Origin: JBBRGK01 sp036741355
GTDB lineage: Bacteria; Chloroflexota; Dehalococcoidia; CAUJGQ01
Assembly (NCBI GenBank): GCA_036741355.1
Contig: DAINSK010000004.1
Span: 80,064-144,063 of the forward strand
Length of the DNA stretch: 64,000 bases
Reading direction: 5' to 3'
Part shown: in pieces, positions 25,419-34,014 of the stretch
Layout: each line of letters begins with the position of its first letter
How positions within the stretch are numbered: the first letter of the stretch is position 1
The notes under the pieces: generated by a model
What the model saw: the letters and a program-made list of their open reading frames with translations, nothing else
The model's database searches: none
What the model was told of the DNA's origin: nothing
Program-made: the position numbers and the translations under genes

Positions 25419-25447
25419 GTTATACTCCTAACAAGTCGCCACGGCAA
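25419..25447 (-). promoter_or_regulatory. Predicted promoter of the oppBC-binding-protein operon
   Basis: On the minus strand TTGCCG (25447-25442) and TATAAC (25424-25419) are separated by 17 bases, close to the housekeeping sigma consensus. The oppB start codon lies 64 bases downstream of the -10. The region also serves the divergent lon gene, for which I see no equally good hexamers. Confidence 0.5.
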
Positions 25448-25525
25448 GTTCTTTACGCGTTGATTCCGTCAAGCCCCGCCTGCATCGCATAACATCGGCC
25501 CCGTAACCGCGAGTGCCCGCGTATC

Positions 25526-28036
25526 ATGAGCGCAATCTCGACCATCGAGGACGCGCCTTTGCCAAGGAAACGACCCGCTCCCCGCAGCTTTATACTGCCG
25601 TTGCTCCCCCGCCGCCGCGGCGTCATGTTTCCGAATGTGGCCGCGCCAATCCTCGTCGGCCGGCGCTCCTCCGTGCTCGCCATCGACGAGGCGACGCAGC
25701 GTGGGCTCGACGTCGCCGTCGTCACCCAACGCGATCCCTCGCTTACCGACCTGGAGATGGGCGACCTTTTCCCGATCGCGACTGAAGCCGTCATCAATCG
25801 CGCCTTACGCCTGCCCGATGGCACCACCCAGGTTTGGGCTCAGGGCCAGCGGCGGCTACAGGTGCTCGAAATCGTCGCCACCGAGCCGTATTACCAGGTG
25901 CGCGTGGTGCCGATTCTGGAGGGCGACGACGGTTCGGTGGCAACCGAGGCGCTGACGCGGGCCGTGCTCGCACTGTTCGAAAAGGTTGTCCGGCTGTCGC
26001 CGTCGTTGCCCGAAGATGCCTATGTCATGGCGATGAACATCGACAAGCCGGGATGGCTGGCCGACTTTGTCGCTTCTTCACTGGATCTCGACGACGGAGA
26101 GGCTCAGGCCGTTCTCTCAACGCTGGAGCCCGGTGAGCGCCTGCAGCGCGTGAACATCATCCTAGCGCGTGAGCTTGATGTGCTGGAGCTCCAGAGCCGC
26201 ATCCACACCAAGGTGCAGGAAGAGGTCGACAAGTCGCAGCGGGAGTACTTCCTGCGCGAGCAGCTCAAAGCGATCCAGAAGGAGCTGGGCGAGATCGACC
26301 CGCAGTCGCGCGAAGTCGCCGTGCAGCGGGAGAAGATCGAAGCATCGGGCATGCCCGCCGAGGTGTCGGCAAAAGCCGAAGAGGAGTTACGACGGCTCGA
26401 ACAGATGCCGCTGGCGGCGCCGGAGACGGCGGTGATCCGCAGCTACGTCGATTGGCTGGTGGCGCTCCCCTGGACGAAGCGCACCGAGGACACGTTGGAC
26501 CTCAAGCACGCCGCGCAGATCCTCGACCGCAATCATTACGGGCTCCCGCGCGTGAAGGAACGCATTCTCGAGTTTATGGCGGTCCGCAGTCTGGCCAAAG
26601 AGCGGCACCGCAGCCCGATCCTCTGCTTCGTCGGACCGCCCGGCGTTGGTAAGACGAGCCTGGGCCGCTCGATCGCAGAGGCGCTGGGACGACGGTTTGC
26701 CCGCATCAGCCTGGGCGGAATCCGCGACGAGGCGGAGATCCGCGGCCACCGCCGCACGTATGTAGGCGCACTTCCGGGGCGGATAATCCACACGATGCGA
26801 CAGGTCGGAACGGTTAACCCCGTGTTCATGTTGGATGAGATCGACAAGGTGGGCACCGACTTCCGCGGCGACCCGTCGTCGGCGCTATTGGAGGCGCTCG
26901 ATCCGGAGCAGAACTCCGGCTTCTCCGACCATTACCTTGACGTGGCGTACGACCTTTCACAAGTGCTGTTCATTACGACCGCGAATATGCTCGATCCGAT
27001 CATCCCGGCGCTTCGCGACCGCCTGGAAGTGATTGAGCTCTCAGGCTACGTCGAAGACGAGAAACTCAACATCGCGCGGCGTTTTTTGGTACCACGCCAG
27101 ATCGACGAAAACGGTCTGACACCGGCGAACCTGACTTTCAACGACGCGGCGCTGCGCCGGCTGATACGCGAGTACACGCACGAAGCCGGCGTACGGGGAC
27201 TGGAGCGCGAAATCGGTCAGATCTGTCGCAAGGTCGCGCGGCAGGTTGCCGAAGGCCAGACGCGCTTGGTGCACGTCGGCCCGGGTGCCCTCGCCCGGTT
27301 CGTCGGTGCGCAAAAATACTTCTGGGGCATGGCCGAGGAGCACGATGAGATCGGCCTCGCGACAGGCGTCGCCCGCACCGATATGGGCGGCGATATTCTG
27401 GGTATCGAGGTGACCTTGATGCCCGGAAAAGGCAACCTGATCCTTACCGGACAGTTGGGCGAGGTAATGCGAGAGTCGGCGCAGGCGGCGCTCTCATTCG
27501 CGCGGTCGCGATCGGCAGAGCTCGGCATTTCCCTTGTTGACGCCGAAAAACAGGATATCCATGTCCACGTTCCGGCCGGCGGAATCCCCAAGGACGGTCC
27601 TTCGGCTGGTATCACCATCGCGACGGCGTTGATCTCGGCGCTGACACAGCAGCCGGTCGATCGACAAGTGGCGATGACCGGAGAAATCACGCTTCGCGGC
27701 CGTGTGTTGCCGGTGGGCGGCATCAAGGACAAGGTGCTGGCGGCGCACCGGGCAGGGATCAAGACGTTCGTGTTGCCAGCCAAGAACGAAAAAGACCTGG
27801 ACGAAGTGCCGCAGCTCGTACGCCGCAGTTTGAGATTCGTATTCGCCGATGAGATGCGTGACGTGCTTCGAGTGGCGTTCCCGGGCTGGCAGCCGAGCAG
27901 GACGGCTGGTTTGAGTGATCCGGTGGAGCTGCGAACAGAACGCACCGCGGTGAGCGTCCCGAGCCGAACCCACGGCGGACCGCCGGTGCCGCATCTGCGT
28001 CCACCGGAGGTACATCGTAGCCCGCCGCCGGCGTGA
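25526..28036 (+). CDS. lon: ATP-dependent Lon protease
   Basis: An 836-residue hexameric cytoplasmic protease that degrades damaged and regulatory proteins. Domains: N-terminal substrate-binding domain (about 22-215; LPLLPRRRGVMFPNVAAPI), coiled coil (220-300), AAA+ ATPase (Walker A GPPGVGKT 370-377, Walker B FMLDEID 434-440), and Ser-Lys protease domain with S693 in KDGPSAG and K736 in GGIKDKV, spaced 43 residues as in E. coli Lon. A 50-residue Pro/Arg/Thr-rich tail follows residue 785 and is longer than usual. ATG at 25526. No HrcA-type CIRCE repeat is seen upstream. Single gene; cvpA follows after 88 bases. Confidence 0.97.
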   Translation: MSAISTIEDAPLPRKRPAPRSFILPLLPRRRGVMFPNVAAPILVGRRSSVLAIDEATQRGLDVAVVTQRDPSLTDLEMGDLFPIATEAVINRALRLPDGTTQVWAQGQRRLQVLEIVATEPYYQVRVVPILEGDDGSVATEALTRAVLALFEKVVRLSPSLPEDAYVMAMNIDKPGWLADFVASSLDLDDGEAQAVLSTLEPGERLQRVNIILARELDVLELQSRIHTKVQEEVDKSQREYFLREQLKAIQKELGEIDPQSREVAVQREKIEASGMPAEVSAKAEEELRRLEQMPLAAPETAVIRSYVDWLVALPWTKRTEDTLDLKHAAQILDRNHYGLPRVKERILEFMAVRSLAKERHRSPILCFVGPPGVGKTSLGRSIAEALGRRFARISLGGIRDEAEIRGHRRTYVGALPGRIIHTMRQVGTVNPVFMLDEIDKVGTDFRGDPSSALLEALDPEQNSGFSDHYLDVAYDLSQVLFITTANMLDPIIPALRDRLEVIELSGYVEDEKLNIARRFLVPRQIDENGLTPANLTFNDAALRRLIREYTHEAGVRGLEREIGQICRKVARQVAEGQTRLVHVGPGALARFVGAQKYFWGMAEEHDEIGLATGVARTDMGGDILGIEVTLMPGKGNLILTGQLGEVMRESAQAALSFARSRSAELGISLVDAEKQDIHVHVPAGGIPKDGPSAGITIATALISALTQQPVDRQVAMTGEITLRGRVLPVGGIKDKVLAAHRAGIKTFVLPAKNEKDLDEVPQLVRRSLRFVFADEMRDVLRVAFPGWQPSRTAGLSDPVELRTERTAVSVPSRTHGGPPVPHLRPPEVHRSPPPA

Positions 28037-28124
28037 GCAGCGGAGCAATCATTTCTTAAAATGCTGGCGGGCGGCACAGTTTTTTGCATATCAATACGGC
28101 GGGCGGCCGGGTACGGGCTCAGCG

Positions 28125-28622
28125 TTGAACTGGCTCGATTTCGCGATCATCGTGACGATCCTGTGGTTCGCGATCACAGGGCTGACCGTCGGTCTTCTGC
28201 GCGAAGTGGTGACGCTGGTTGCTGCCTTTCTTGGGGTGGTCCTGGCCGGGCGGCTGTATGCGCGTCTCGCGGACGATATCCGCATCGTTCACGCCGACAC
28301 GCGGATGGACCAGTTGATCGCCTTCATCGCTATTTTTGGGGCGACTGCGCTTGCCGGCCAGATCGCCGGCAGCCTGCTCAAGCAGACCGCGTCACTGCTG
28401 CTGCTGGGGCCCGTTGACCGCGTGGCCGGCCTGGCGTTTGGGCTCCTCAAAGGGCTGATCATCGTCGAGCTGGTCTTGATCGCCTTTGCTGTGTTCCCAT
28501 CAGCGATGTGGATGAAGACGGCGATCGATACTTCGTTGCTGGCACCGCTGTTTCTCGATGGCGCGCCCTGGCTGCTTCACCTGCTGCCGGGCGGGTTCCG
28601 TTCAGCCGTACACGCGGTGTAG
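28125..28622 (+). CDS. CvpA-family membrane protein
   Basis: A 165-residue protein with four predicted membrane helices, of the CvpA (colicin V production) family. The N-terminus NWLDFAIIVTILWFAITGLTVG and the GPVDRVAGLAFGLLKGLIIVE segment (residues 95-115) are diagnostic. E. coli CvpA is linked to envelope homeostasis and purF regulation; the role in other phyla is unknown. TTG at 28125 is the likely start, as it gives the family N-terminus exactly. Eighty-eight bases after lon on the same strand. Confidence 0.85.
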   Translation: MNWLDFAIIVTILWFAITGLTVGLLREVVTLVAAFLGVVLAGRLYARLADDIRIVHADTRMDQLIAFIAIFGATALAGQIAGSLLKQTASLLLLGPVDRVAGLAFGLLKGLIIVELVLIAFAVFPSAMWMKTAIDTSLLAPLFLDGAPWLLHLLPGGFRSAVHAV

Positions 28623-28641
28623 TGGAGACACACCCGCGCGT

Positions 28642-28671
28642 TGTCAGCCGTTCGAATGCTCTGTTATGATT
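28642..28671 (+). promoter_or_regulatory. Predicted promoter of the HNH nuclease gene (extended -10)
   Basis: TTGTCA (28642-28647) and TATGAT (28666-28671) are separated by 18 bases, and the -10 is preceded by TG plus one base, an extended -10. The HNH gene start lies 45 bases downstream. One of the better promoter matches in the window. Confidence 0.6.
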
Positions 28672-28715
28672 CGGCCACCACCAGCTGTGCGTGATTTCTC
28701 GGTCGAGCGTGCTCT

Positions 28716-29243
28716 ATGGAGCCTGCTGTACTCGTTCTTAATCAGAATTACGATCCGATCAACGTGTGTAACGCTCGCCGTGCCTTCACGCTCCTGTACG
28801 GGGGCAAGGCCGAAGTGCTGGAACACGGCCTTGGCGTTCTTCGCAGCCCTAGCTTTGCGTTTCCGCTTCCTTCCGTCATCCGCCTGGTCTACATGGTGAA
28901 GCGGCCCCGTCCGCAAATGCGCCTGACCAGGCGCGAAGTCTTCATGCGCGACCGCTACACCTGCCAGTATTGCGGCCGCCAGGCGCGCGAGTTGACGCTC
29001 GATCACGTCTTTCCACGCCACCGTGGCGGACGGCATACCTGGGAGAACCTGGTGGCGGCGTGCAAGGGCTGCAACCACCGGAAGGCCGGTCGCACGCCGT
29101 CAGAGGCGCGGATGCTGTTGAGCAGGGCGCCCTACCGGCCCAGAGTGAGCAGCTATTACCTGTTCTACCAGTACCTCGACGTCCAGCACGAATGGCGCAA
29201 ATTTATCCCGGGCTGGGACGAAGCCAGCATCGGCATCTCTTGA
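28716..29243 (+). CDS. HNH endonuclease
   Basis: A 175-residue protein of the common actinobacterial/Chloroflexota HNH family (COG1403-like). An N-terminal segment VLVLNQNYDPINVCNARRA leads into a structural zinc ribbon (C83, C86 in YTCQYCG; C116, C119 in ACKGCN) and the HNH core: D96-H97 in LTLDHVFPRH, N111 in WENLVAA, N120-H121. A metal-dependent nuclease fold is clear. Such genes sit in ordinary chromosomal positions and their role is unknown. ATG at 28716; monocistronic with its own promoter. Confidence 0.9.
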   Translation: MEPAVLVLNQNYDPINVCNARRAFTLLYGGKAEVLEHGLGVLRSPSFAFPLPSVIRLVYMVKRPRPQMRLTRREVFMRDRYTCQYCGRQARELTLDHVFPRHRGGRHTWENLVAACKGCNHRKAGRTPSEARMLLSRAPYRPRVSSYYLFYQYLDVQHEWRKFIPGWDEASIGIS

Positions 29244-29256
29244 AAGCGAGCGTGCG

Positions 29257-29916
29257 TTACCCCAGCAGGACTGCGCGTAAAGCGTCCTCGGTTTCCGGCG
29301 GGGTAACTGCGAGCACCTGGTCGCCGTCCTGCAGCACCGTATCCGGGGTGGGGACCTTGGCAAAGCCGTCCGAATCGACCAGCAGCGGAATCAGGGAGCG
29401 CTGAGGCAGCAGCAGGTCGCGCACGCGCCGGCCCACCGAAGGCGAATCCTGGACCAATTGGGCCTCTACAAGCTCCAGGCCGCTATTGCGGAGCGTAAGC
29501 AAAGGGATCAAGTGGTGAGTGGGAAGCGCCTGTTCGATGTGGGCGAGGATGACGGCTGTGGCGCTGACAGTCGTGTCAATGCCCAGCTTTTTGAAGATCG
29601 CCTCGTTCTTCGGGTTGTTTATACGGGCGATGGTGCGCGGCACGTCGAACTTGTTGCGTGCCACCTGGCAGGCCACGAGGTTATCCTCATCGCCACCGGT
29701 CACCGCAATGAACATGTTGGCTCGGCCCGTCCCGGCGTTGTCGAGCACCGCGGCCTCGCAGCCGTCTCCGCATAAGGTGATGTCGCCGAGCTCGTCGGTG
29801 ATGCGCTCGCACTTGGTCGGATCCTGCTCGATGACAAGTAGCTCATGTCCCTCACTGACCAGCTCTCGGGCAAGGTAAAAACCGACTTTGCCGCCGCCGA
29901 CGACAATGATGTACAC
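29257..29916 (-). CDS. TrkA-type RCK protein with NAD-binding and TrkA-C domains
   Basis: A 219-residue cytoplasmic regulator of potassium transport. TrkA-N Rossmann domain: IIVVGGGKVGFYLARELVSEG (GxGxxG at about 7-12) with acidic residue D32 in VIEQDPTKC; C-terminal TrkA-C domain from about residue 135 (LELVEAQLVQDSPSVGRRVRDL). Such subunits bind NAD(H)/ATP and gate KtrB/TrkH channels. No channel gene is in this window. It follows the TrkA-N-only gene by 18 bases, an operon of two half-TrkA proteins. Confidence 0.9.
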   Translation of the reverse strand: MYIIVVGGGKVGFYLARELVSEGHELLVIEQDPTKCERITDELGDITLCGDGCEAAVLDNAGTGRANMFIAVTGGDEDNLVACQVARNKFDVPRTIARINNPKNEAIFKKLGIDTTVSATAVILAHIEQALPTHHLIPLLTLRNSGLELVEAQLVQDSPSVGRRVRDLLLPQRSLIPLLVDSDGFAKVPTPDTVLQDGDQVLAVTPPETEDALRAVLLG

Positions 29917-29934
29917 GGTTGGCCGCCTTCTTGC

Positions 29935-30336
29935 TTAGCGTTCCAGTGCGTCGTGAAGTAGTTGCGCGCCGACTTTTGTCGGGCTGATCGTTTCAAGCCC
30001 AAGGGTGTGGTACAGCTCTTCCCGGATGGGGTCGTAGATGCGGCAAACGACGCGCTTAACGTTGAACAGGTGTTGAGCGATCTGTGCCGCCATGACGTTG
30101 CGATTATCGCCCTGCGTCACGGCAACAAACGCGTCCGCGTCCTGGATACCCGCGCGACGCAACACGTCCATGTCGATGCCGTTACCGACCAGGGCGCGCC
30201 CGCTAAAGTCCGAAGGTAGCCGCTTCCTGAATGACTCGCTGCGCAGATCGAGGATGGTTACGTCGTGACCTTCGCGGTCCAGCGTGGTGGCGAGTTGCGC
30301 GCCCACACGGCCGCAGCCCATGATCACGACCTTCAC
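29935..30336 (-). CDS. TrkA-N (RCK) domain protein
   Basis: A 133-residue protein with only a TrkA-N domain: KVVIMGCGRVGAQLATTLDREG (GCGRVG at 7-12), acidic switch in ILDLRSES, and FVAVTQGDNRNVMAAQIA. No TrkA-C domain is present. Together with the downstream two-domain RCK protein it could build a heteromeric RCK ring for a potassium transporter encoded elsewhere. I chose GTG at 30334-30336 because GAGGAGA lies six bases upstream and the Rossmann strand begins at once; the longer frame to 30378 is not supported. Confidence 0.9.
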   Translation of the reverse strand: MKVVIMGCGRVGAQLATTLDREGHDVTILDLRSESFRKRLPSDFSGRALVGNGIDMDVLRRAGIQDADAFVAVTQGDNRNVMAAQIAQHLFNVKRVVCRIYDPIREELYHTLGLETISPTKVGAQLLHDALER

Positions 30337-30381
30337 AATTCTCTCCTCGTGCCACGTCAAGTATGTGAAACCAAACACATG

Positions 30382-31563
30382 CTAGGTATCGGTCTGATCT
30401 CTGTCAACGCGGCAAATCAACACCGAATGCCGGCCGAGCACACGCGTCAGTACAAGGATCCGTTCCCCAGAACCTTCTAACCTGAGAGAGCGCTCCAGCT
30501 CCTGCGGATCTAGCGGCGAAGCGCGTGTCTTGACGACTACGTGGCCGATATCGAGCGCCCGCAGGCGGCGGCGTAGCTGTTTCAGATTGAATGGCATCCA
30601 CTCCTCGACGCGGTAAGCCGTCGCGAACGGCGTTTGCTGCGAAACGTCGGCGCATAGGAAGGCGGTCGAGTCGTCGATCTTGGTGGCGCCCAGGCTGTGG
30701 GCGACCTGCTCAATCGCGTGGGCGCGGATCACGGCTGGTCCGGGTTCGAAGAGGAACTGACGCGGTGGCGCCGCCGGCACATGCGCCACGGAAACGGTGG
30801 TGAGGGTCTGCCCGCCCGGCAACAGGGTGGCGCGCCGGCGGGTCGTAGCCAGCGGCCCCAGCCAGAGCACCGCCTGCTTGAGGTCACCACGCTCCTGGAT
30901 GAATTCGACTTCGCAGCCGGACGGAAGCGCTTCGTCGCGTATCCCGGGGGAAACCTTGATGGCCAGCGCCGGCATACTGCCGGCCAGCGCGGTCACGGCG
31001 CCAAGCGGTGGCTCGTAATGCCGCGGGTCAAATATGCGCCGTCCGTCGGACCGCCGGCCCGGGTCGCAAAAGGCTGCCTCTACGTTCGCTAATGGCACCG
31101 ACCGGATGTCGCCGAGCAGGAAGTCGGTGCGCTCTGTGACGCCGTATACCTCGGCGTTGGCCCGGGCGATGGCCAGCCGCAGCGGATCACGATCGATCGC
31201 CACGACACGGCTAATTCGCGCCAGCGCAATCGTGTCGCCGCCGATCCCGCATCCGAGGTCGGCCATTCGTTCGAAGCCTGCGAAGCGTGCGGCACAATGG
31301 GCTGAGACGGCTTCGCCGGTGGCTTGCTCCAGCGCGTCGCGGGTGAAAAACATGCGAGACGCAAATGAGAACTTGCGCGCGGCCCGCTTGCGGAGGTCAA
31401 TCGTCTCGATCGCGGCAGCCACGTGGTCGGGCGGGTAGTCCCGTCGCAAGCGGGTCAGCGCCTGCAGCTCGCTTGCCGATTCCAGCATGACTTCGGCGGC
31501 ACGGCTCAACAGAACCTCGCCCGCAGCCGAGCGCAAAAAAGCGAGGGTTTCAAGCCCTTTCAC
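30382..31563 (-). CDS. Class I SAM-dependent methyltransferase with THUMP-like C-terminal domain
   Basis: A 393-residue protein of the THUMP-like methyltransferase family seen in actinobacteria and Chloroflexota. The SAM-binding motif I is MADLGCGIGGDTIAL (about 100-113), followed by acidic loop VAIDRDPLRLAIARANAE and AAFCDPGRR. The C-terminal THUMP-like region carries RRRLRALDIGHVVVKTRASPLDP. A role in RNA modification is inferred from that domain. Start GTG at 31563 overlaps the stop of the upstream phosphoesterase by four bases (GTGA), indicating coupling; the longer open frame to 31794 would overlap that gene entirely and lacks similarity. Confidence 0.85.
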   Translation of the reverse strand: MKGLETLAFLRSAAGEVLLSRAAEVMLESASELQALTRLRRDYPPDHVAAAIETIDLRKRAARKFSFASRMFFTRDALEQATGEAVSAHCAARFAGFERMADLGCGIGGDTIALARISRVVAIDRDPLRLAIARANAEVYGVTERTDFLLGDIRSVPLANVEAAFCDPGRRSDGRRIFDPRHYEPPLGAVTALAGSMPALAIKVSPGIRDEALPSGCEVEFIQERGDLKQAVLWLGPLATTRRRATLLPGGQTLTTVSVAHVPAAPPRQFLFEPGPAVIRAHAIEQVAHSLGATKIDDSTAFLCADVSQQTPFATAYRVEEWMPFNLKQLRRRLRALDIGHVVVKTRASPLDPQELERSLRLEGSGERILVLTRVLGRHSVLICRVDRDQTDT

Positions 31564-32090
31564 TTCAACTGTTCGATCCAGGCCTGCGCCCGGCCGCGGT
31601 GAAACTCGAGATAGCCTATGTTGCCAAGCGACGTTTGCATATTGCGCGGAAACATGGGGCTGCCGGGGTTTACTACGAGGACACCTTTGTAGTTTATCAC
31701 CTGGCTGACGTGGGTGTGGCCGCAGACGACGATGTCCACCGGTCCGCCGAACGAATAGTCGAGCATCTTGTCGAACGTTCGGTAGGGCGGCCATTCGGGG
31801 AACTCAAAGGCGTGCGTCATGCCAACGCGGAAGCCGTCCAGGTCGATGATCCACGAATTGCGCAAGCGAGGATCCTCAGGCACAACCGGCCGGCCTGCAC
31901 CGCCGTCGTCGCCGTTGCCGCGCGCCACGTAAATCGGCGCCAGGCGCTCCAAACGGTCCACCACGTCGAGCACGTGCAGGTCGCCCGCGTGCAGGATCAG
32001 GTCAACATGGCTGAACGCTTCGTAGACCTGCGGCCACATGTCGGGCGCGGCTTCGGGTATGTGAGTGTCGGAGATCAAGCCAATGAGCAA
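31560..32090 (-). CDS. Metallophosphoesterase, YfcE/MJ0936 family
   Basis: A 176-residue binuclear metallophosphodiesterase. All five motifs are present: LISDTHIPE, LILHAGDLH, VARGNGDDG, TH (MTHAFEF), and VCGHTHVSQV, ending in VNPGSPMFPRN. Family members hydrolyse phosphodiesters in the cytoplasm; the physiological substrate is unknown. The start is TTG at 32088-32090 (or the adjacent TTG at 32093), with AGGAGG seven or four bases upstream; the longer frame to 32591 overlaps the pdxS promoter and lacks similarity. Coupled to the methyltransferase by a GTGA overlap. Confidence 0.88.
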   Translation of the reverse strand: MLIGLISDTHIPEAAPDMWPQVYEAFSHVDLILHAGDLHVLDVVDRLERLAPIYVARGNGDDGGAGRPVVPEDPRLRNSWIIDLDGFRVGMTHAFEFPEWPPYRTFDKMLDYSFGGPVDIVVCGHTHVSQVINYKGVLVVNPGSPMFPRNMQTSLGNIGYLEFHRGRAQAWIEQLK

Positions 32091-32231
32091 CAATCGCCCT
32101 CCTGAGCACACCGGCGTCATTGTACCGTGGCCCCGAGGCGATCGGGCGCGCTGAACCCTCCGGTGTTCGGATGGGTCGCCTCGTGCGTCGGCCGCGCAAG
32201 ACATTGACGCGCGCGCCGCACGCGAAGCCGT

Positions 32232-32260
32232 TTGCGGGCCGCATGGCCAGCCGGTAAACT
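32232..32260 (+). promoter_or_regulatory. Predicted promoter of pdxS
   Basis: TTGCGG (32232-32237) and TAAACT (32255-32260) are spaced by 17 bases. The distance to the pdxS start (32338) leaves a leader of about 70 bases. Moderate match only. Confidence 0.4.
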
Positions 32261-32337
32261 TAATTAGATGGTCGGGCACGGAATCAAGCTGCCGTTTGCG
32301 GCATCCCGCTTGTAATACCGGCAGGGGAGATCGAATT

Positions 32338-33225
32338 ATGGCGGTTGAAAAAGGAACCTGGCTGCTGAAGCGTGGTCTGGCGCAGATGCTGAAGGGCGGC
32401 GTGATCATGGACGTTGTGACGCCGGAACACGCGAAAATCGCCGAAGAAGCGGGCGCCTGCGCGGTGATGGCGCTCGAGCGCGTGCCGTCCGATATTCGAG
32501 CCGCGGGCGGCGTGGCGCGGATGAGCGATCCGGACATGATCATCGGCATCAGAGAAGCCGTGACGATCCCGGTCATGGCCAAGGCGCGCATCGGCCACTT
32601 CGTCGAAGCGCAGGTGCTGGAAGCGCTCGGCGTGGACTATATCGACGAGTCTGAAGTGCTAACGCCGGCCGACGAAGCGCACCATATTAATAAGCATAAC
32701 TTCCGCGTCCCGTTTGTTTGTGGCTGTCGCGACTTGGGCGAGGCGCTGCGCCGTATCGCCGAGGGTGCTGCGATGATCCGCACCAAAGGCGAGGCCGGCA
32801 CGGGGGACATCGTCGAGGCTGTGCGCCACATGCGCCAGCTCTGGGACGACATCCGCCGGCTTAAGAATATGCCGGAGGAAGAGCTGTACGCCGAAGCGAA
32901 GAACCTGGGCGCACCATACGACCTGGTAAAAGAGGTACACGACCTCGGCCGTCTGCCGGTGGTGAACTTCTCCGCCGGCGGTGTGGCGACCCCGGCCGAC
33001 GCGGCGCTCATGATGCAGCTCGGAGCCGAGGGCGTGTTCGTCGGCTCCGGCATCTTCAAAGCGGGCAATCCTGAGCAACGCGCCAAAGCGATCGTTAAAG
33101 CCGTCACCCATTACTCGAACCCGGAGATCCTTGCCGAAGTCTCTCGCGGGCTCGGAGAGGCGATGCGCGGCCAATCTGTACGGGCTCTGCCAAAAGAAGA
33201 GCTGCTCGCAAGTCGCGGCTGGTAG
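32338..33225 (+). CDS. pdxS: Pyridoxal 5'-phosphate synthase lyase subunit
   Basis: A 295-residue TIM-barrel synthase that builds PLP from ribose-5-phosphate, glyceraldehyde-3-phosphate and ammonia supplied by PdxT. Catalytic residues are D25 (VIMDVVT), K82 in VMAKARIGH and K150 in MIRTKGEAGTGDI. The C-terminal phosphate-binding loop is VVNFSAGGVATPADA. Very high family conservation. ATG at 32338 with GGGGAGA upstream, not the longer frame from 32296. It forms a 12+12 complex with PdxT, whose gene follows but is separated by a strong terminator. Confidence 0.97.
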   Translation: MAVEKGTWLLKRGLAQMLKGGVIMDVVTPEHAKIAEEAGACAVMALERVPSDIRAAGGVARMSDPDMIIGIREAVTIPVMAKARIGHFVEAQVLEALGVDYIDESEVLTPADEAHHINKHNFRVPFVCGCRDLGEALRRIAEGAAMIRTKGEAGTGDIVEAVRHMRQLWDDIRRLKNMPEEELYAEAKNLGAPYDLVKEVHDLGRLPVVNFSAGGVATPADAALMMQLGAEGVFVGSGIFKAGNPEQRAKAIVKAVTHYSNPEILAEVSRGLGEAMRGQSVRALPKEELLASRGW

Positions 33226-33260
33226 GCAAGCGGAATCGGTTTTCCGGATTGCCGATGGAC

Positions 33261-33296
33261 AAAAAATGACAGCCGGGCTCAGGGCCCGGCTGTTTT
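33261..33296 (+). terminator. Intrinsic terminator after pdxS
   Basis: ACAGCCGGGC (33269-33278) pairs perfectly with GCCCGGCTGT (33284-33293) around a TCAGG loop and is followed by TTTT, with an A6 tract before it. The A and T tracts may also make it work on the other strand. It lies between pdxS and pdxT. Confidence 0.85.
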
Positions 33297-33348
33297 GCGC
33301 CCGTACGAGGACCGCATGCCGGCTCTGAGGCAACCGGGGCAAGTACGA

Positions 33349-33354
33349 TACAAT
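33349..33354 (+). promoter_or_regulatory. Possible -10 element of a pdxT promoter
   Basis: TACAAT at 33349-33354 is a good -10 hexamer 36 bases before the pdxT start, but the expected -35 position (CTGAGG region) is poor. Supported mainly by the terminator just upstream, which makes a separate pdxT promoter likely. Confidence 0.3.
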
Positions 33355-33390
33355 TACCTAGGATCTCCGCACTTTGAGAGCTTCGGGACG

Positions 33391-33999
33391 ATGACCACGG
33401 GACGAATTGGCGTGCTCGCCCTGCAAGGCGACTTTGCCGAACACGCCGAAGCGCTACGGCGCCTCGGCGTCGAGCCGGTGGAAGTGCGCTTGCCCGCCGA
33501 CCTGGCTGATCTCGATGGGTTGATCATTCCGGGTGGCGAAAGTACTACGATCGCCCGTCTGCTAGACGCCTGCGGGTTGCTCGAACCGATCCGGTCACTG
33601 ACTCGAGCTGGTTTCCCGACCTGGGGTACCTGTGCCGGCGCCATAATGCTCGCCGAACGGGCGCCCGGATTGGACAGGCCTAACCTGGGGGCAATGGACA
33701 TAGGCGTGCGACGGAACGCGTTCGGCAGTCAGAAGGACAGCTTCGAGACGGACCTGGAAGTTTCTGGGCTGAGTGATGATGCGTTCCATGCCGTCTTCAT
33801 CCGCGCTCCCGTGATCGAAGAGGTAGGGCCGGATGTGGAAGTGCTGGCCAAACTGGATGATGGCACAGTGGTTGCCGCACGTCAGGGGGCGCTGCTCGCC
33901 ACGTCATTTCATCCCGAGCTCACCGGTGACGACCGATTTCATCGCTACTTCGTCGAACTCGCCCGCGCTTGCAACCGTTCCACACCAAATCTCGAATAG
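33391..33999 (+). CDS. pdxT: Pyridoxal 5'-phosphate synthase glutaminase subunit
   Basis: A 202-residue class I glutaminase that releases ammonia from glutamine and channels it to PdxS. Triad: C81 in GTCAGAIML, H174 and E176 in TSFHPEL. The oxyanion and signature region is LIIPGGESTTIARLL (about 44-58), and the N-terminal IGVLALQGDFAEHAEAL is diagnostic. I use ATG at 33391; the longer frame crosses the promoter region. Unusually, a perfect terminator lies between it and pdxS, so expression is probably not strictly coupled. Confidence 0.96.
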   Translation: MTTGRIGVLALQGDFAEHAEALRRLGVEPVEVRLPADLADLDGLIIPGGESTTIARLLDACGLLEPIRSLTRAGFPTWGTCAGAIMLAERAPGLDRPNLGAMDIGVRRNAFGSQKDSFETDLEVSGLSDDAFHAVFIRAPVIEEVGPDVEVLAKLDDGTVVAARQGALLATSFHPELTGDDRFHRYFVELARACNRSTPNLE

Positions 34000-34014
34000 G
34001 CGGCGGCCCTCTGC

